DNA of 64,000 bases. Origin: DATLGB01 sp963726825. GTDB taxonomy: Bacteria; Actinomycetota; Thermoleophilia; Solirubrobacterales; Solirubrobacteraceae. Numbering within the stretch: the stretch's first letter is position 1; every line of letters starts with the position of its first letter. The translations under genes and the position numbers were made by a program. Under the pieces are notes generated by a model, which was not told the DNA's origin, did no database searches, and worked only from the letters and a program-made list of their open reading frames with translations. This document shows, in pieces, positions 24,461 to 34,357 of this stretch. Location: NCBI GenBank assembly GCA_963726825.1, contig CAVSDT010000002.1, positions 558,001-622,000 on the forward strand, written 5' to 3'.

Positions 24461-25594
24461 GTGACGCGCCGCGCGACCAAGCGGGGCGCCGAGCGCACGC
24501 CGTTCGCGCCCGGGCTCGCCGTCGACGTGGTCGTCTGCGGCGCCTCGTTCGCCGGGCTGGCCGCCGCCCGCGCGCTGGCCGGCAGCGGCGCGGACGTGCT
24601 GGTGCTCGACCGCTACGCGATCGGGGAGCGGCAGACGAGCGCCTGCGCCGTCCCCGAGCCGTGGGTGCGGGCGCTCGGGCTCGAGGGCGCGGTGCGCCAG
24701 CGGCTCCCGGCGATGGGCTTCCATACCCCGCACGGCTCGCACCGCTTCCGCCTGCCCTGGGCGTGGGCCGCCTTCGACTACGCCGAGCTGTGCCGGCTGC
24801 TGTGGGCCCAGAGCGGCGACGCGCGGTTCGAGACGGCGAAGGTCGAGGGCCGGACGGGCACGACGGTCCACACCGACCGCGGCGACGTCCGCGCGGCGCA
24901 CCTCATCGACGCCCTCGGCTGGCGCCGCGTGCTCGGCGACGGCCCCGTCGTGCAGCCGCCGGAGGCGACGATCTCGCGCGGGCTGGAGGTCCACCCGCCG
25001 GCCGTGCGGGGCCCGCACGCGGTCGACCTCGACATCTGGATCGACCGCTCGCTCGTGCGCCACGGCTACGCGTGGAACGTCCCCGCGGGCGGCGAGCAGC
25101 GCGTCGGCGTGGGGTCCTACGAGCCGCGCCATCACGTCAAGGCGCCCACGATCGAGACCGCGCGCCGCCTCGGCCTGCCGCCCGACGGCTACCAGGGCAA
25201 CTGGTTCCCGCACCGCCTGCGCCCGGCGGTCGCCGACGGCGTGATGTTCGCCGGCGACAGCGCGGGGCACTGCCTGCCCTTGACGGGGGAGGGCATCCGC
25301 ACCGCGCTGCACTTCGGCGCCGCGGCCGGGGGCGAGGTGCGCGCCGCGCTGGCGGGGGAGCGCACCCGCGCGGAGGCGCTCGCGCGCTACGCGGCGTTCT
25401 CGCGCCGCCACCGGCCGGTCTTCGAGCTCGCCTTCGCCCTCCAGTGGCTGATGCCGCGCCTGCCGCCACGGCTGCTCGACGGCGTGCTGGACCTCCTCTC
25501 GCGCCCGCGGCTGTGCACCCCGGCAGCGGCCTGGTACCTGCGTCTCGCCGCGCCCGGCGGCGGCGGCACGCATGGGTATCGTGGCGCCGAGTGA
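24461..25594 (+). CDS. FAD-dependent oxidoreductase, geranylgeranyl reductase-like
   Basis: 377 aa. FAD fold VDVVVCGASFAGLAAARAL (GASFAG in place of GxGxxG), VLVLDRYAIGERQTSACA, and the second FAD motif VMFAGDSAGHCLPLTGEG. It belongs to the lipid/isoprenoid FAD oxidoreductases (GGR/squalene epoxidase-like). It is clearly paralogous to the gene at 49040-50200, sharing ATKRGAxRTPF near the start and the GERQTSACA segment. GTG 24461 starts this shared N terminus. The stop overlaps the hisIE GTG. Confidence 0.83.
   Translation: MTRRATKRGAERTPFAPGLAVDVVVCGASFAGLAAARALAGSGADVLVLDRYAIGERQTSACAVPEPWVRALGLEGAVRQRLPAMGFHTPHGSHRFRLPWAWAAFDYAELCRLLWAQSGDARFETAKVEGRTGTTVHTDRGDVRAAHLIDALGWRRVLGDGPVVQPPEATISRGLEVHPPAVRGPHAVDLDIWIDRSLVRHGYAWNVPAGGEQRVGVGSYEPRHHVKAPTIETARRLGLPPDGYQGNWFPHRLRPAVADGVMFAGDSAGHCLPLTGEGIRTALHFGAAAGGEVRAALAGERTRAEALARYAAFSRRHRPVFELAFALQWLMPRLPPRLLDGVLDLLSRPRLCTPAAAWYLRLAAPGGGGTHGYRGAE
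25577..25582 (+). promoter_or_regulatory. -10 hexamer TATCGT for hisIE
   Basis: TATCGT inside the end of the FAD gene, eight bases before GTG 25591; may give hisIE-trp its own transcript. Confidence 0.45.
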
Positions 25595-26193
25595 CCGACG
25601 ACCTGCGCTTCGACGACCGCGGCCTCGCGCCCTGCGTGATCCAGGACTGGCGCACGGGCGAGGTCCTGACCCTCGCCTACACGAACGCCGAGGCGCTCGC
25701 CCGGACCCGCGCGACGGGCGAGCTGCACCTGTGGAGCCGCTCGCGCGGCGAGCTGTGGCACAAGGGGGCGACGTCGGGGAACGTCCAGCGGGTTCGAGCC
25801 CTGCGGGTGGACTGCGACAACGACGCGCTCCTGGCCCTCGTCGAGCCCGCCGGTCCCGCGTGTCACACGGGGGAGCGGACCTGCTTCCACCGGGGGGAGC
25901 TCGAGCCGCCCGCACCGCACGAGGCGCTTCCGGGCCTCGAGCGCACGATCGGCGAGCGCCGCGGCGCGGACGCCGGCGCCTCCTACACGGCGCAGCTGCT
26001 CGCCGACCCCGGGTTCACCGGCGAGAAGGTGCAGGAGGAGGCCGAGGAGGTCGCGCGCGCCGTGCGGGAGGAGACCGACGAGCGGGTCGCCGACGAGGCC
26101 GCCGACGTCCTCTACCACCTGACCGTGCTGCTGGCCACGCGCGGGCTCACGCTCGCCGACGCGGAGGGCGTGCTCCTTGAGCGCCGCCGCTGA
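25591..26193 (+). CDS. hisIE: Bifunctional phosphoribosyl-AMP cyclohydrolase / phosphoribosyl-ATP pyrophosphohydrolase
   Basis: 200 aa. HisI part: LWSRSRGELWHKGATSG, the zinc ligands of VDCDNDALL and PAGPACHTGERTCF (residues 1-105). HisE part: YTAQLLADPGFTGEKVQEEAEEVA and DEAADVLYHLTVLLA (about 130-190), a MazG-like fold. Catalyses steps 2 and 3 of histidine synthesis. No other his genes in the window. GTG overlaps the previous stop; its end overlaps trpE by 17 bp. Confidence 0.93.
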   Translation: MTDDLRFDDRGLAPCVIQDWRTGEVLTLAYTNAEALARTRATGELHLWSRSRGELWHKGATSGNVQRVRALRVDCDNDALLALVEPAGPACHTGERTCFHRGELEPPAPHEALPGLERTIGERRGADAGASYTAQLLADPGFTGEKVQEEAEEVARAVREETDERVADEAADVLYHLTVLLATRGLTLADAEGVLLERRR

Positions 26194-27646
26194 CTCGGCC
26201 CTGGCAGGCGAGATCCGGCCGTCGCTGGACGAGGTCCGGCGCCTCGCCGCCGCCGGTGAGCACAAGCTGATCCCGCTGACCCAGACGGTGATCGAGGACA
26301 CCGAGACGCCCGTCTCGGCGTTCCTCAAGCTGCGCGGCCACGGGCCGGCCTTCCTCCTGGAGTCCGCGGAGCAGGGCCAGCGCGTCGGGCGCTTCTCCTT
26401 CATCGGCTACAAGCCCCACGACGTCCTGCGCTGGTCGCTGGGCGATGACGGCGATCCGTACGCGCTCGCGGAGGCCGCCGTCGCCGCGCGCCGGCAGGCC
26501 ACCCGCCCGGACCTGCCGCCGTTCGCCGGCGGCGCGGTGGGCTTCTTCGGCTACGACTGCGTGCGCGCCGTCGAGGCGCTCCCCGGTCCCAACCCCGACC
26601 CCGTCGGCCTGCCGGACATGGCGCTGATGCTCTCCGACGTGATCGTCGCCTTCGACCACCTCAAGCACACCACCACCGTGCTGGCCAACGTCGAGGCCGA
26701 CGACGTGGAGGCCGGCTACGGCCGCGCCGCCGCCGCCATCGAGGCGGTGCGCGAGCGCCTCGCCGGCCCGCTCCCCGCCGGCGCGGGCCGGGTCGGCGCC
26801 GAGCCCGAGTGGCGCTCCAACCTCGAGCGGGCGGAGTTCGAGGCGATGGTGGAGCGGATCGTGGAGTACGTCCACGCCGGGGACGCCTTCCAGGTCGTCC
26901 CCTCCCAGCGCTGGAGCGCCGACATCGACGTCGAGCCGTTCTCGATCTACCGCGGCCTGCGCGCCGTCAACCCCTCGCCGTACATGTACTTCCTCGACTT
27001 CGAGGACTTCCAGGTCGTCGGCGCCTCCCCGGAGCCGCTCGTGACCGTCACCGGCGACCGCGTCTCCACCCGCCCGATCGCCGGCACCCGTCCGCGCGGG
27101 GCCGACGCGGAGGCCGACGCGCGCATCGCCGCGGACCTGCTCGCCGACGAGAAGGAGCGCTCCGAGCACGTGATGCTCGTCGACCTCGGCCGCAACGACC
27201 TCGGCCGCGTCTGCGAGTACGGGACCGTCGAGGTCGAGACCTTCATGTCCGTGGAGACCTACTCGCACGTGATCCACATCGTGTCGAGCGTGGCGGGGAC
27301 CCTGCGCGCGGACGTCGGGCCGATCCAGGCGCTGCGCTCCGTGCTGCCGGCGGGGACGCTGTCCGGCGCCCCGAAGGTCCGGGCGATGGAGATCATCGAG
27401 GAGCTCGAGCCGATCAAGCGCGGCGCCTACGGCGGCGCCGTGGGCTACCTCAGCTACACCGGCGACCTCGACACGTGCATCTGCATCCGGACCGTCGTCT
27501 GCAAGGACGGTGCGGCTCACGTGCAGGCCGGCGGCGGCACGGTGGCCGACGCCAAGCCGGCCTACGAGTACGAGGAGTCGCGCAACAAGGCCGCGGCCGT
27601 CGTGCGCGCCGTCGAACTGGCCGCCCGCCAGCCCGGCTGGGCGTAG
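26177..27646 (+). CDS. trpE: Anthranilate synthase component I
   Basis: 489 aa chorismate-binding enzyme. TrpE N-terminal domain with ESAEQGQRVGRFSFIG (feedback region starts LLES), then catalytic core FQVVPSQRW, TRPIAGTRPRG, DLGRNDLGRV, GTLSGAPKVRAM and QAGGGTVADAKPAYEYEES. Makes anthranilate from chorismate with TrpG ammonia. Start TTG 26177 overlaps hisIE; a later start would cut the conserved leucine/serine inhibitor site. Confidence 0.93.
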   Translation: MSAAADSALAGEIRPSLDEVRRLAAAGEHKLIPLTQTVIEDTETPVSAFLKLRGHGPAFLLESAEQGQRVGRFSFIGYKPHDVLRWSLGDDGDPYALAEAAVAARRQATRPDLPPFAGGAVGFFGYDCVRAVEALPGPNPDPVGLPDMALMLSDVIVAFDHLKHTTTVLANVEADDVEAGYGRAAAAIEAVRERLAGPLPAGAGRVGAEPEWRSNLERAEFEAMVERIVEYVHAGDAFQVVPSQRWSADIDVEPFSIYRGLRAVNPSPYMYFLDFEDFQVVGASPEPLVTVTGDRVSTRPIAGTRPRGADAEADARIAADLLADEKERSEHVMLVDLGRNDLGRVCEYGTVEVETFMSVETYSHVIHIVSSVAGTLRADVGPIQALRSVLPAGTLSGAPKVRAMEIIEELEPIKRGAYGGAVGYLSYTGDLDTCICIRTVVCKDGAAHVQAGGGTVADAKPAYEYEESRNKAAAVVRAVELAARQPGWA

Positions 27647-27649
27647 CCG

Positions 27650-27655
27650 TATCGT
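27650..27655 (+). promoter_or_regulatory. -10 hexamer TATCGT for trpG
   Basis: TATCGT in the 18-bp gap after trpE, nine bases before ATG 27665. Confidence 0.45.
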
Positions 27656-27664
27656 CGGGCACCG

Positions 27665-28225
27665 ATGCGCGTCCTCGTCGTCGACAACTACGACTCCTTC
27701 ACCTACAACCTCGTCCAGTACCTGGGCGAGCTGGGGGCCGAGCTCGAGGTCGTGCGCAACGACGCGGCCACCGTCGACGCGCTGATCGAGCGCGCCCCCG
27801 ACCGCGCCGTCGTCTCGCCCGGGCCGTGCACGCCGCAGGAGGCCGGCATCTCCGTCGAGGCCATGCGGCGGCTGCCCGAGGCCGGGATCCGGACGCTCGG
27901 CGTCTGCCTCGGGCACCAGTCCCTGGCCGAGGCGTTCGGCGGCAGGGTGATCCGCCACCTGCCGATCCACGGCAAGACGTCCGACATCGAGCACGACGGC
28001 GACGGCCTGTTCAAGGACCTGCCCGATCCGCTGACCGTCGGGCGCTACCACTCGCTGGTGGTCGCCGACGACCTGCCCGACGCGCTCGTCGAGACCGCCC
28101 GCGGCGGCGGCGTGCTGATGGGCATGAAGCACCGGGAGCTGCCCGTGGAGGGCGTGCAGTTCCATCCCGAATCGGTGCTGACGCCGTACGGGAAGCAGTT
28201 GCTCTCCAACTTCCTCACCCCGTGA
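27665..28225 (+). CDS. trpG: Anthranilate synthase component II (glutamine amidotransferase)
   Basis: 186 aa class I GATase. Nucleophile C81 in GVCLGHQ, catalytic H167/E169 in QFHPESV, PGPCTP oxyanion segment. Delivers ammonia to TrpE; may also serve para-aminobenzoate synthase (pabA). TGA overlaps the next GTG. Confidence 0.93.
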   Translation: MRVLVVDNYDSFTYNLVQYLGELGAELEVVRNDAATVDALIERAPDRAVVSPGPCTPQEAGISVEAMRRLPEAGIRTLGVCLGHQSLAEAFGGRVIRHLPIHGKTSDIEHDGDGLFKDLPDPLTVGRYHSLVVADDLPDALVETARGGGVLMGMKHRELPVEGVQFHPESVLTPYGKQLLSNFLTP

Positions 28226-29286
28226 GCGCCCCGGGCGGTCGTGCGCAGGCGCTCGTGGCGCCGGTGCGCTTCGCCCGCATGGCCGGCTCGTCGCTGGCCC
28301 AGCCGGACGCGGCGCCCTGGGTGACGGACTTCCTCAACGCGACCTACCACCGCCGGCGCGCCGACGTGCGGCGAGTGGAGGACCTCCGGCTGGCCTGGCT
28401 GCTGCTGACGACCTGGCAGGCCCGGCTGGGCGGCCGGCGCCTGCGCGCCTACGACCTCGCGCCGGTCATCCGGGCCTTCGGCCTCGCTCGCTGGCGCCCG
28501 CGCCGCCGTGGGTGGCTCACGCTCGAGCCGACGGAGGTCCTGCGGGCGGGGGAGCGCCTCGCCGGCCCGTGGTTCCCCGCCGCGGCCGCCGATCCGGCCC
28601 TGCGCGGCTGGGGCGTGGCCTTCCCGGACGCCGCCGCGCGCGCCGCGTTCGACCCCGGCGCGCGGCTGCGCCACGCCGCCGTGGGCGAGCTGACGCCGCC
28701 GGCGGCCGCCGAGGATCGCCAGACGTGGCACACGTACCCGCCCGTGCGGACGGCGGCGGGTGCCGACGCGCTCCTCGCCGAGCTCGATCGCGCCGACCGC
28801 TGGCCCGAGTGGGCCTCGTCGCTCGGGCGCTTCACCCCGCTGCGCGCCGGGGCGGCGCGCGAGGGGCAGACGTTCGAGATCGACGTCGTCGCCGAGCCGC
28901 TCGGCCGCGTCCCCGTGCTGTCGCGGGGCTACGTGACGGTCACGCGCCGCTTCGGGCCCGGCCGCGAGCTCGAGGACCGCCTCGCCACGATCGCCGAGCA
29001 CCTCGACGAGCCGCCGCTGCCCCGCGGCGCGGACGCCCGCGGGATGCTCGAGCTCACCACCCACGCCGGCCACTTCCTCGGCCGCGCCGTCTCGCGCCTG
29101 CTCGCCTACGACCACGACGGCGCCGGCTGGATCCGCGACGTCGGCCAGTGGGACCCGCTCCCGCCGCACCTCGCCGCGACCTACCGGCTCGCAGGGCGTG
29201 CGGCGCAGCACCGCTTCTGGGGGCCGGACGACCCCGACGGGTCGATGCTCGCGCAGCTCGCGCTGGCCGTCGACCGCGCCGTCTGA
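28222..29286 (+). CDS. Unknown protein inside the trp cluster
   Basis: 354 aa; I do not recognise the family. Rich in Arg/Trp/Ala, no signal peptide or membrane helix. The N-terminal half is helical (VTDFLNATYHRRRADVRRV, LRLAWLLLTTWQARLGG); the C-terminal half alternates beta strands (TFEIDVVAEPLGRVPVLSRG) with a DRWPEWASSLGRF segment. GTG 28222 overlaps the trpG stop, so it is co-translated with trpEG. Not a known tryptophan enzyme; a separate hexamer precedes trpD. Confidence 0.75.
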   Translation: MSAPGGRAQALVAPVRFARMAGSSLAQPDAAPWVTDFLNATYHRRRADVRRVEDLRLAWLLLTTWQARLGGRRLRAYDLAPVIRAFGLARWRPRRRGWLTLEPTEVLRAGERLAGPWFPAAAADPALRGWGVAFPDAAARAAFDPGARLRHAAVGELTPPAAAEDRQTWHTYPPVRTAAGADALLAELDRADRWPEWASSLGRFTPLRAGAAREGQTFEIDVVAEPLGRVPVLSRGYVTVTRRFGPGRELEDRLATIAEHLDEPPLPRGADARGMLELTTHAGHFLGRAVSRLLAYDHDGAGWIRDVGQWDPLPPHLAATYRLAGRAAQHRFWGPDDPDGSMLAQLALAVDRAV

Positions 29287-29331
29287 CGCGGCGCCGGGAC
29301 GCGGTCGTCCCACGCCACCCGGCGACGGCGG

Positions 29332-29337
29332 TATCGT
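29332..29337 (+). promoter_or_regulatory. -10 hexamer TATCGT for trpD
   Basis: TATCGT in the 62-bp gap before trpD, 11 bases before GTG 29349. Confidence 0.45.
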
Positions 29338-29348
29338 GACGCCGCTCA

Positions 29349-30398
29349 GTGCCCAACCCCGTCCTCACCGAGGCCATCGACGCCCTCGCGTCCGGGAAGG
29401 ACCTCACCGCCGACGCCACGGCCGCCGTGCTCGCAGAGATCATGGCCGGCGACGCCTCGGAGGTCGAGACCTCCGCCGTGCTCATCGCCCTGCGCACCAA
29501 GGGCGAGACCGTTCCCGAGATCGTGGGCCTCGCGCGCACCATGCGCGCGATGGCCACCCCCGTCCGGGCGCGCCGCGGGGACCTCGTCGACACCGCCGGC
29601 ACCGGCGGCGGCCGCCCGACCTTCAACGTCTCCACGACCGCGGCGCTGATCGCCGCGGGCGCCGGCTGCGCGGTCGCCAAGCACGGCAACCGCTCCGCCA
29701 CCGGCCTGTCCGGCTCGGCCGACGTGCTCGAGGCGCTCGGGGTCCGCATCGACCTCGCCCCCGAGGCCGTCGGGCGCTGCATCGACAGCGCCGGCTTCGG
29801 CTTCATGTTCGCCCCCGCCCACCACGGGGCGACGCGGTTCGTCGTCCCCGTGCGCAAGGAGCTCGCCGTCCGCACCATCTTCAACTTCCTCGGCCCGCTG
29901 ACCAACCCCGCGGGGGCGCAGCGCCAGGTGATCGGGGTCTCTGACCCCTCCTACCTCGAGGCGGTGGCCGGCGCGGCCGCCGAGCTGGGCGCCGAGCGCG
30001 CGCTCGTCGTGCGCTCCGAGGACGGGCTCGACGAGCTCTCCACCCTGGCACCGACGACGGTCATCGAGGTCCGCGACGGCGAGGTCCTGCCCCCCTGGAG
30101 CGTCGCGCCGGAGGACGTCGGCCTCGCCCGGGCGTCCTACGACGACGTCCGGGGCGGCCACCCGGCCGACAACGCGGAGGTCACCCGCCGCGTCTTCGCC
30201 GGCGAGTCGGGCCCCGCGCGCGACATCGCCGTGCTCAACGCCGGTGCCGCGATCTACGTCTCCGGCCGTGTCGAGACCCTCGAGGCGGGCGTGCGCGCAG
30301 CGGAGACCGCGCTCGACGACGGGTCCGCCGCCGACGTGCTCAGCCGCCTCGTGGCGCTGACGCAGGAGCTCGCGCCTGAGCCGGTGCCCGCCGCATGA
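29349..30398 (+). CDS. trpD: Anthranilate phosphoribosyltransferase
   Basis: 349 aa. PRPP site DTAGTGGGRPTFNVST (about 79-94), KHGNRSATG, and the DPSYLE/EDGLDE segments typical of TrpD. Transfers phosphoribose to anthranilate. GTG 29349 gives the usual helical N terminus. ATGA overlap with trpC. Confidence 0.93.
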   Translation: MPNPVLTEAIDALASGKDLTADATAAVLAEIMAGDASEVETSAVLIALRTKGETVPEIVGLARTMRAMATPVRARRGDLVDTAGTGGGRPTFNVSTTAALIAAGAGCAVAKHGNRSATGLSGSADVLEALGVRIDLAPEAVGRCIDSAGFGFMFAPAHHGATRFVVPVRKELAVRTIFNFLGPLTNPAGAQRQVIGVSDPSYLEAVAGAAAELGAERALVVRSEDGLDELSTLAPTTVIEVRDGEVLPPWSVAPEDVGLARASYDDVRGGHPADNAEVTRRVFAGESGPARDIAVLNAGAAIYVSGRVETLEAGVRAAETALDDGSAADVLSRLVALTQELAPEPVPAA

Positions 30399-31198
30399 GC
30401 GTCCTGGACGAGATCGTCGAGCGCACGGTGCGCGACCTCGAGGATCGGCGCAGCCGCGTCCCCGTGGCCTCCTTCGAGGCCGAGATCGCGCGGGCGGCGC
30501 TCGATCGCCGCGCGTTCGCGGAGGCGCTCAGCCGCCCCGGGATCGCCGTGATCGCCGAGCACAAGCGCGCATCCCCGTCGAAGGGGACGATCCGCAAGGG
30601 CGCCGACGTCGAGGACATCGTCACGGCCTACGAGCGCGGCGGCGCGGCCGCGGTGTCGGTGCTGACCGAGCCGCATTGGTTCAAGGGCTCGCTCGAGGAC
30701 CTGCGGACCGTCCACGCCGCGATCGACCTGCCGATCCTGCGCAAGGACTTCCTCGTCGACCCCTACCAGGTGCACGAGGCCGCCGCGCACGGTGCCGACG
30801 CGGTGCTGTTCATCGTCGCGGCGCTGCACCCCGACGACCTGGCCGTGCTCCTGCGCGAGGCGCGCGACCTCGACCTCGACGCGCTCGTGGAGATCCACGA
30901 CGAGGAGGAGCTCGACGTCGCGCTCGAGGCCGAGGCCGACCTGCTCGGGATCAACAACCGCGACCTGCGTGACTTCTCCGTCGACCTCGACCGCACCTAC
31001 GACCTGCTCGCCGACGTGCCGGCGGGCAAGATGGTCGTCTCGGAGTCCGGCATCGCCACGCCCGAGCAGCTGCTCGAGCTCGAGCGGGTGGGCGTCGACG
31101 CGGTGCTCGTCGGGGAGCGGCTGATGCTCGCCGACGATCCCGAGGCCGCCACGGTCGAGCTGGCCGAGGCGACCGCTGAGCGCGACCCGCGCGACTAG
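30395..31198 (+). CDS. trpC: Indole-3-glycerol phosphate synthase
   Basis: 267 aa TIM barrel. IAEHKRASPSKGTIRKG, VLTEPHWFKGS, PILRKDFLVDPYQ, GINNRDLRDFSVDL and SESGI carry the catalytic Lys/Glu set of TrpC. ATG overlaps the trpD stop. Confidence 0.94.
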   Translation: MSVLDEIVERTVRDLEDRRSRVPVASFEAEIARAALDRRAFAEALSRPGIAVIAEHKRASPSKGTIRKGADVEDIVTAYERGGAAAVSVLTEPHWFKGSLEDLRTVHAAIDLPILRKDFLVDPYQVHEAAAHGADAVLFIVAALHPDDLAVLLREARDLDLDALVEIHDEEELDVALEAEADLLGINNRDLRDFSVDLDRTYDLLADVPAGKMVVSESGIATPEQLLELERVGVDAVLVGERLMLADDPEAATVELAEATAERDPRD

Positions 31199-31220
31199 GC
31201 CCGCCGGGGCCGTCGCGTCG

Positions 31221-31226
31221 TAGCCT
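31221..31226 (+). promoter_or_regulatory. -10 hexamer TAGCCT for trpF
   Basis: TAGCCT seven bases before ATG 31234 in the 35-bp gap after trpC; GGAGG within it could instead be a ribosome site. Confidence 0.4.
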
Positions 31227-31233
31227 GGAGGCC

Positions 31234-31895
31234 ATGACGCGCGTCAAGGTCTGCGGCATCACCCGTCCCGAGGACGCCCAGCTGGCGATCCAGGGCGGGG
31301 CCTGGGCGCTGGGCTTCATCCTCTGGCCCCACTCGCCGCGTGCCGCCCAGCCCGAGCTCGTCGCCGGCATGGTCGCCCGCTACCGGCGCCAGGTGCAGAC
31401 CGTCGGCGTCTTCGTCGACCCGACCCTGGACGAGGTCGCCGACGCGATCGACACGCTCGGCCTCTCGATGGTCCAGCTCCACGGTTCCATTGGCGCGTCC
31501 TTCTGCGACGCGGTGCGCCGCAGAAGCGCGACCCCCGTGATCCGGGCGTTCAAGATCGGCTCGCGCGCCGACGTGCAGGACGCCGATCGCTTCCGCGAGG
31601 TCGACCACCACCTCTACGACACCCGGGTGCAGGGCGCCGAGGGGGGGACGGGGGAGTCGTGGGACTGGTCGCTGGTGCGCCAGCGCCGCTCGCAGGTGCC
31701 CCTGATCCTCTCCGGCGGGCTCACTCCCGAGACGGTCGCCGACGGGATCGACACCGTCGAGCCCTACGCCGTGGACGTCGCGAGTGGCGTGGAGGCCGCG
31801 CCGGGGATCAAGGACCCCGACAAGCTCGCCGCCTTCCTCGAGGCGGCGCACGCCACGGTGCGACCCGAGCCCTCCACCCACCGCAGCGCCGCCGC

Positions 31896-31899
<4 letters not shown>
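31234..31899 (+). CDS. trpF: Phosphoribosylanthranilate isomerase
   Basis: 221 aa. KVCGITRPEDA with catalytic Cys, FVDPTLDEV, VQLHG, SWDWSLV with catalytic Asp, LSGGLTPETV and VDVASGVEAAPGIKD. ATG preceded by GGAGG. Its stop overlaps the trpB ATG. Confidence 0.94.
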
Positions 31900-33116
<1,217 letters not shown>

Positions 33117-33120
<4 letters not shown>

Positions 33121-33938
33121 GCGTCACGGTCGCGGGCGACGCCCGGCTGCGGGCGGCCTTCGCCGGCGCCCGCGAGCGCGGCAGCGTGGCCGCCCTGATG
33201 CCGTACCTGATGGGCGGCTTCCCCACCGTCGCGGACTCGCTCGCGATCGGCCACGCGTGCGTCGACGCCGGCGCCGACGTGCTCGAGGTCGGGATCCCGT
33301 ACGCCGACCCGCTGGCCGACGGGCCGGTCATCCACGCCGCCGGGACCCACGCGCTGCGGGCGGGAACGACGACGGCCCAGGTGGTCGACGTCGCCGCCGA
33401 GCTCGCCGAGCGCGTTCCCGTCGTCCTGTTCGCCTACGGCAACCTCGTGCTCGCCCGCGGCGTGCAGGCGTTCGCCGCCATGCTGGCCGGCCGCGGCATC
33501 AGCGGCATGATCATCCCCGACCTCCCGCTCGAGGAGGCCCCGCGCTGGCGCGAGACCTTCGACGCGGAGGGCCTGGCGCTCGTCTCGCTCGTCGCCCCGA
33601 CGACGCCGGAGTCGCGGCTGGGGGAGATCGGCGCGCTCGCCCGCGGCTTCCTCTACACCGTCTCGGTGACCGGCACGACCGGGGAGCGCGCGGGCGGCGC
33701 CGCCAAGGTGGCCGATGTGATCGCACGCGCCAAGACCGCCAGCGTCGCGCCGGTGGCGCTCGGCTTCGGCATCTCCACGCCCGACGACGCCCGCGCGGCA
33801 GCCGACGCCGGCGCGGACGGCGTGATCGTGGGCACCCGGCTCGTGCGCGCCGCGGCGGAGGCCGCCCAGGAGGGCGGCGATCCGGCCGCCGCGGTCGGCG
33901 AGCTGACGCGTGCCATGGCCGCGGCGCTCGCCCGCTGA
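33117..33938 (+). CDS. trpA: Tryptophan synthase alpha chain
   Basis: 273 aa TIM barrel. Catalytic Glu/Asp in LEVGIPYADPLADGPVI, PDLPLEEA, LVAPTTP, YTVSVTGTTGER, GFGIST and DGVIVGTRLV. Cleaves indoleglycerol phosphate to indole for TrpB. GTG 33117 overlaps the trpB stop (GTGA). Confidence 0.94.
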
Positions 33939-33944
33939 GCGCGG

Positions 33945-33950
33945 TAGGAT
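33945..33950 (+). promoter_or_regulatory. -10 hexamer TAGGAT for the small membrane protein
   Basis: TAGGAT nine bases before ATG 33960, seven bases after trpA. Confidence 0.45.
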
Positions 33951-33959
33951 CGCGCGCAC

Positions 33960-34157
33960 ATGCCGATCATCCTCGCCATCATCGCCGGTTCCGTGCTCTG
34001 GGTCGTCTCCTGGGCGCTCGGCCTGAAGGGCTTCGACGGCTTCCTGGTGATGCTCCTCATCGTCCTCGGCACCGCCACGGTGTCGATGATGGCTCCGTAC
34101 CTGCCGGGCAACCGGAACCAGGACGAGGGCTCGAGCGACCCGGCGCCGTTCAACTGA
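33960..34157 (+). CDS. Small two-helix membrane protein
   Basis: 65 aa. Helices MPIILAIIAGSVLWVVSWAL and FLVMLLIVLGTATVSMM with a polar acidic tail NRNQDEGSSDPAPFN. Unknown function. Own -10-like hexamer upstream and hairpin downstream, so it is a single-gene unit between trp and liv genes. Confidence 0.7.
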   Translation: MPIILAIIAGSVLWVVSWALGLKGFDGFLVMLLIVLGTATVSMMAPYLPGNRNQDEGSSDPAPFN

Positions 34158-34158
34158 G

Positions 34159-34178
34159 CCCCGCGACGAGCCGCGGGG
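34159..34178 (+). terminator. Hairpin after the small membrane protein gene
   Basis: 7-bp stem CCCCGCG with CGCGGGG and a 6-nt loop, starting two bases after the stop codon. Confidence 0.55.
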
Positions 34179-34243
34179 AGCACGCACGGACGACGAGGTT
34201 CGCCCTGCGTCCAAAGTTCTGGGGTTCCGACCCCGATCATTGG

Positions 34244-34249
34244 TAAGTT
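34244..34249 (+). promoter_or_regulatory. -10 hexamer TAAGTT of the liv operon
   Basis: TAAGTT is the best hexamer upstream of livK; transcription would begin near 34256, just before a short leader ORF at 34262. Confidence 0.45.
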
Positions 34250-34253
34250 GCGC

Positions 34254-34286
34254 GAACGGCGATGCGGAGTACCCGTGTCGCCGTTC
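34254..34286 (+). ncRNA. Leader hairpin 1 of the liv operon
   Basis: 9-bp perfect stem GAACGGCGA with TCGCCGTTC around a 15-nt loop. The 3' arm contains the Val-Ala-Val codons of the leader ORF, so ribosomes on that ORF would melt it. Confidence 0.5.
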
Positions 34287-34291
34287 TGTGA
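34262..34291 (+). CDS. Candidate leader peptide MRSTRVAVL
   Basis: Nine codons, ATG 34262 to TGA 34291, ending Val-Ala-Val-Leu. It lies 12 bases after a -10-like hexamer and upstream of a terminator-like hairpin and the livK start. The branched-chain residues right before the stop fit a peptide sensor for valine/leucine supply controlling their own transporter. Too short to prove by itself; translation is not shown. Confidence 0.45.
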   Translation: MRSTRVAVL

Positions 34292-34306
34292 AACGACTGT
34301 TGTGAG

Positions 34307-34327
34307 GCGTGCAACCATGCACGCTTT
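34307..34327 (+). terminator. Terminator-like hairpin in the liv leader
   Basis: 7-bp perfect stem GCGTGCA with TGCACGC, 4-nt loop ACCA, followed by TTT. It lies 16 bp after the leader ORF and 30 bp before livK. GTTG at 34299-34302 could pair with CAAC at 34312-34315 and compete with it. Confidence 0.5.
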
Positions 34328-34357
34328 GAATTTGCCTCGATCCCTGGAGGAGGGACC

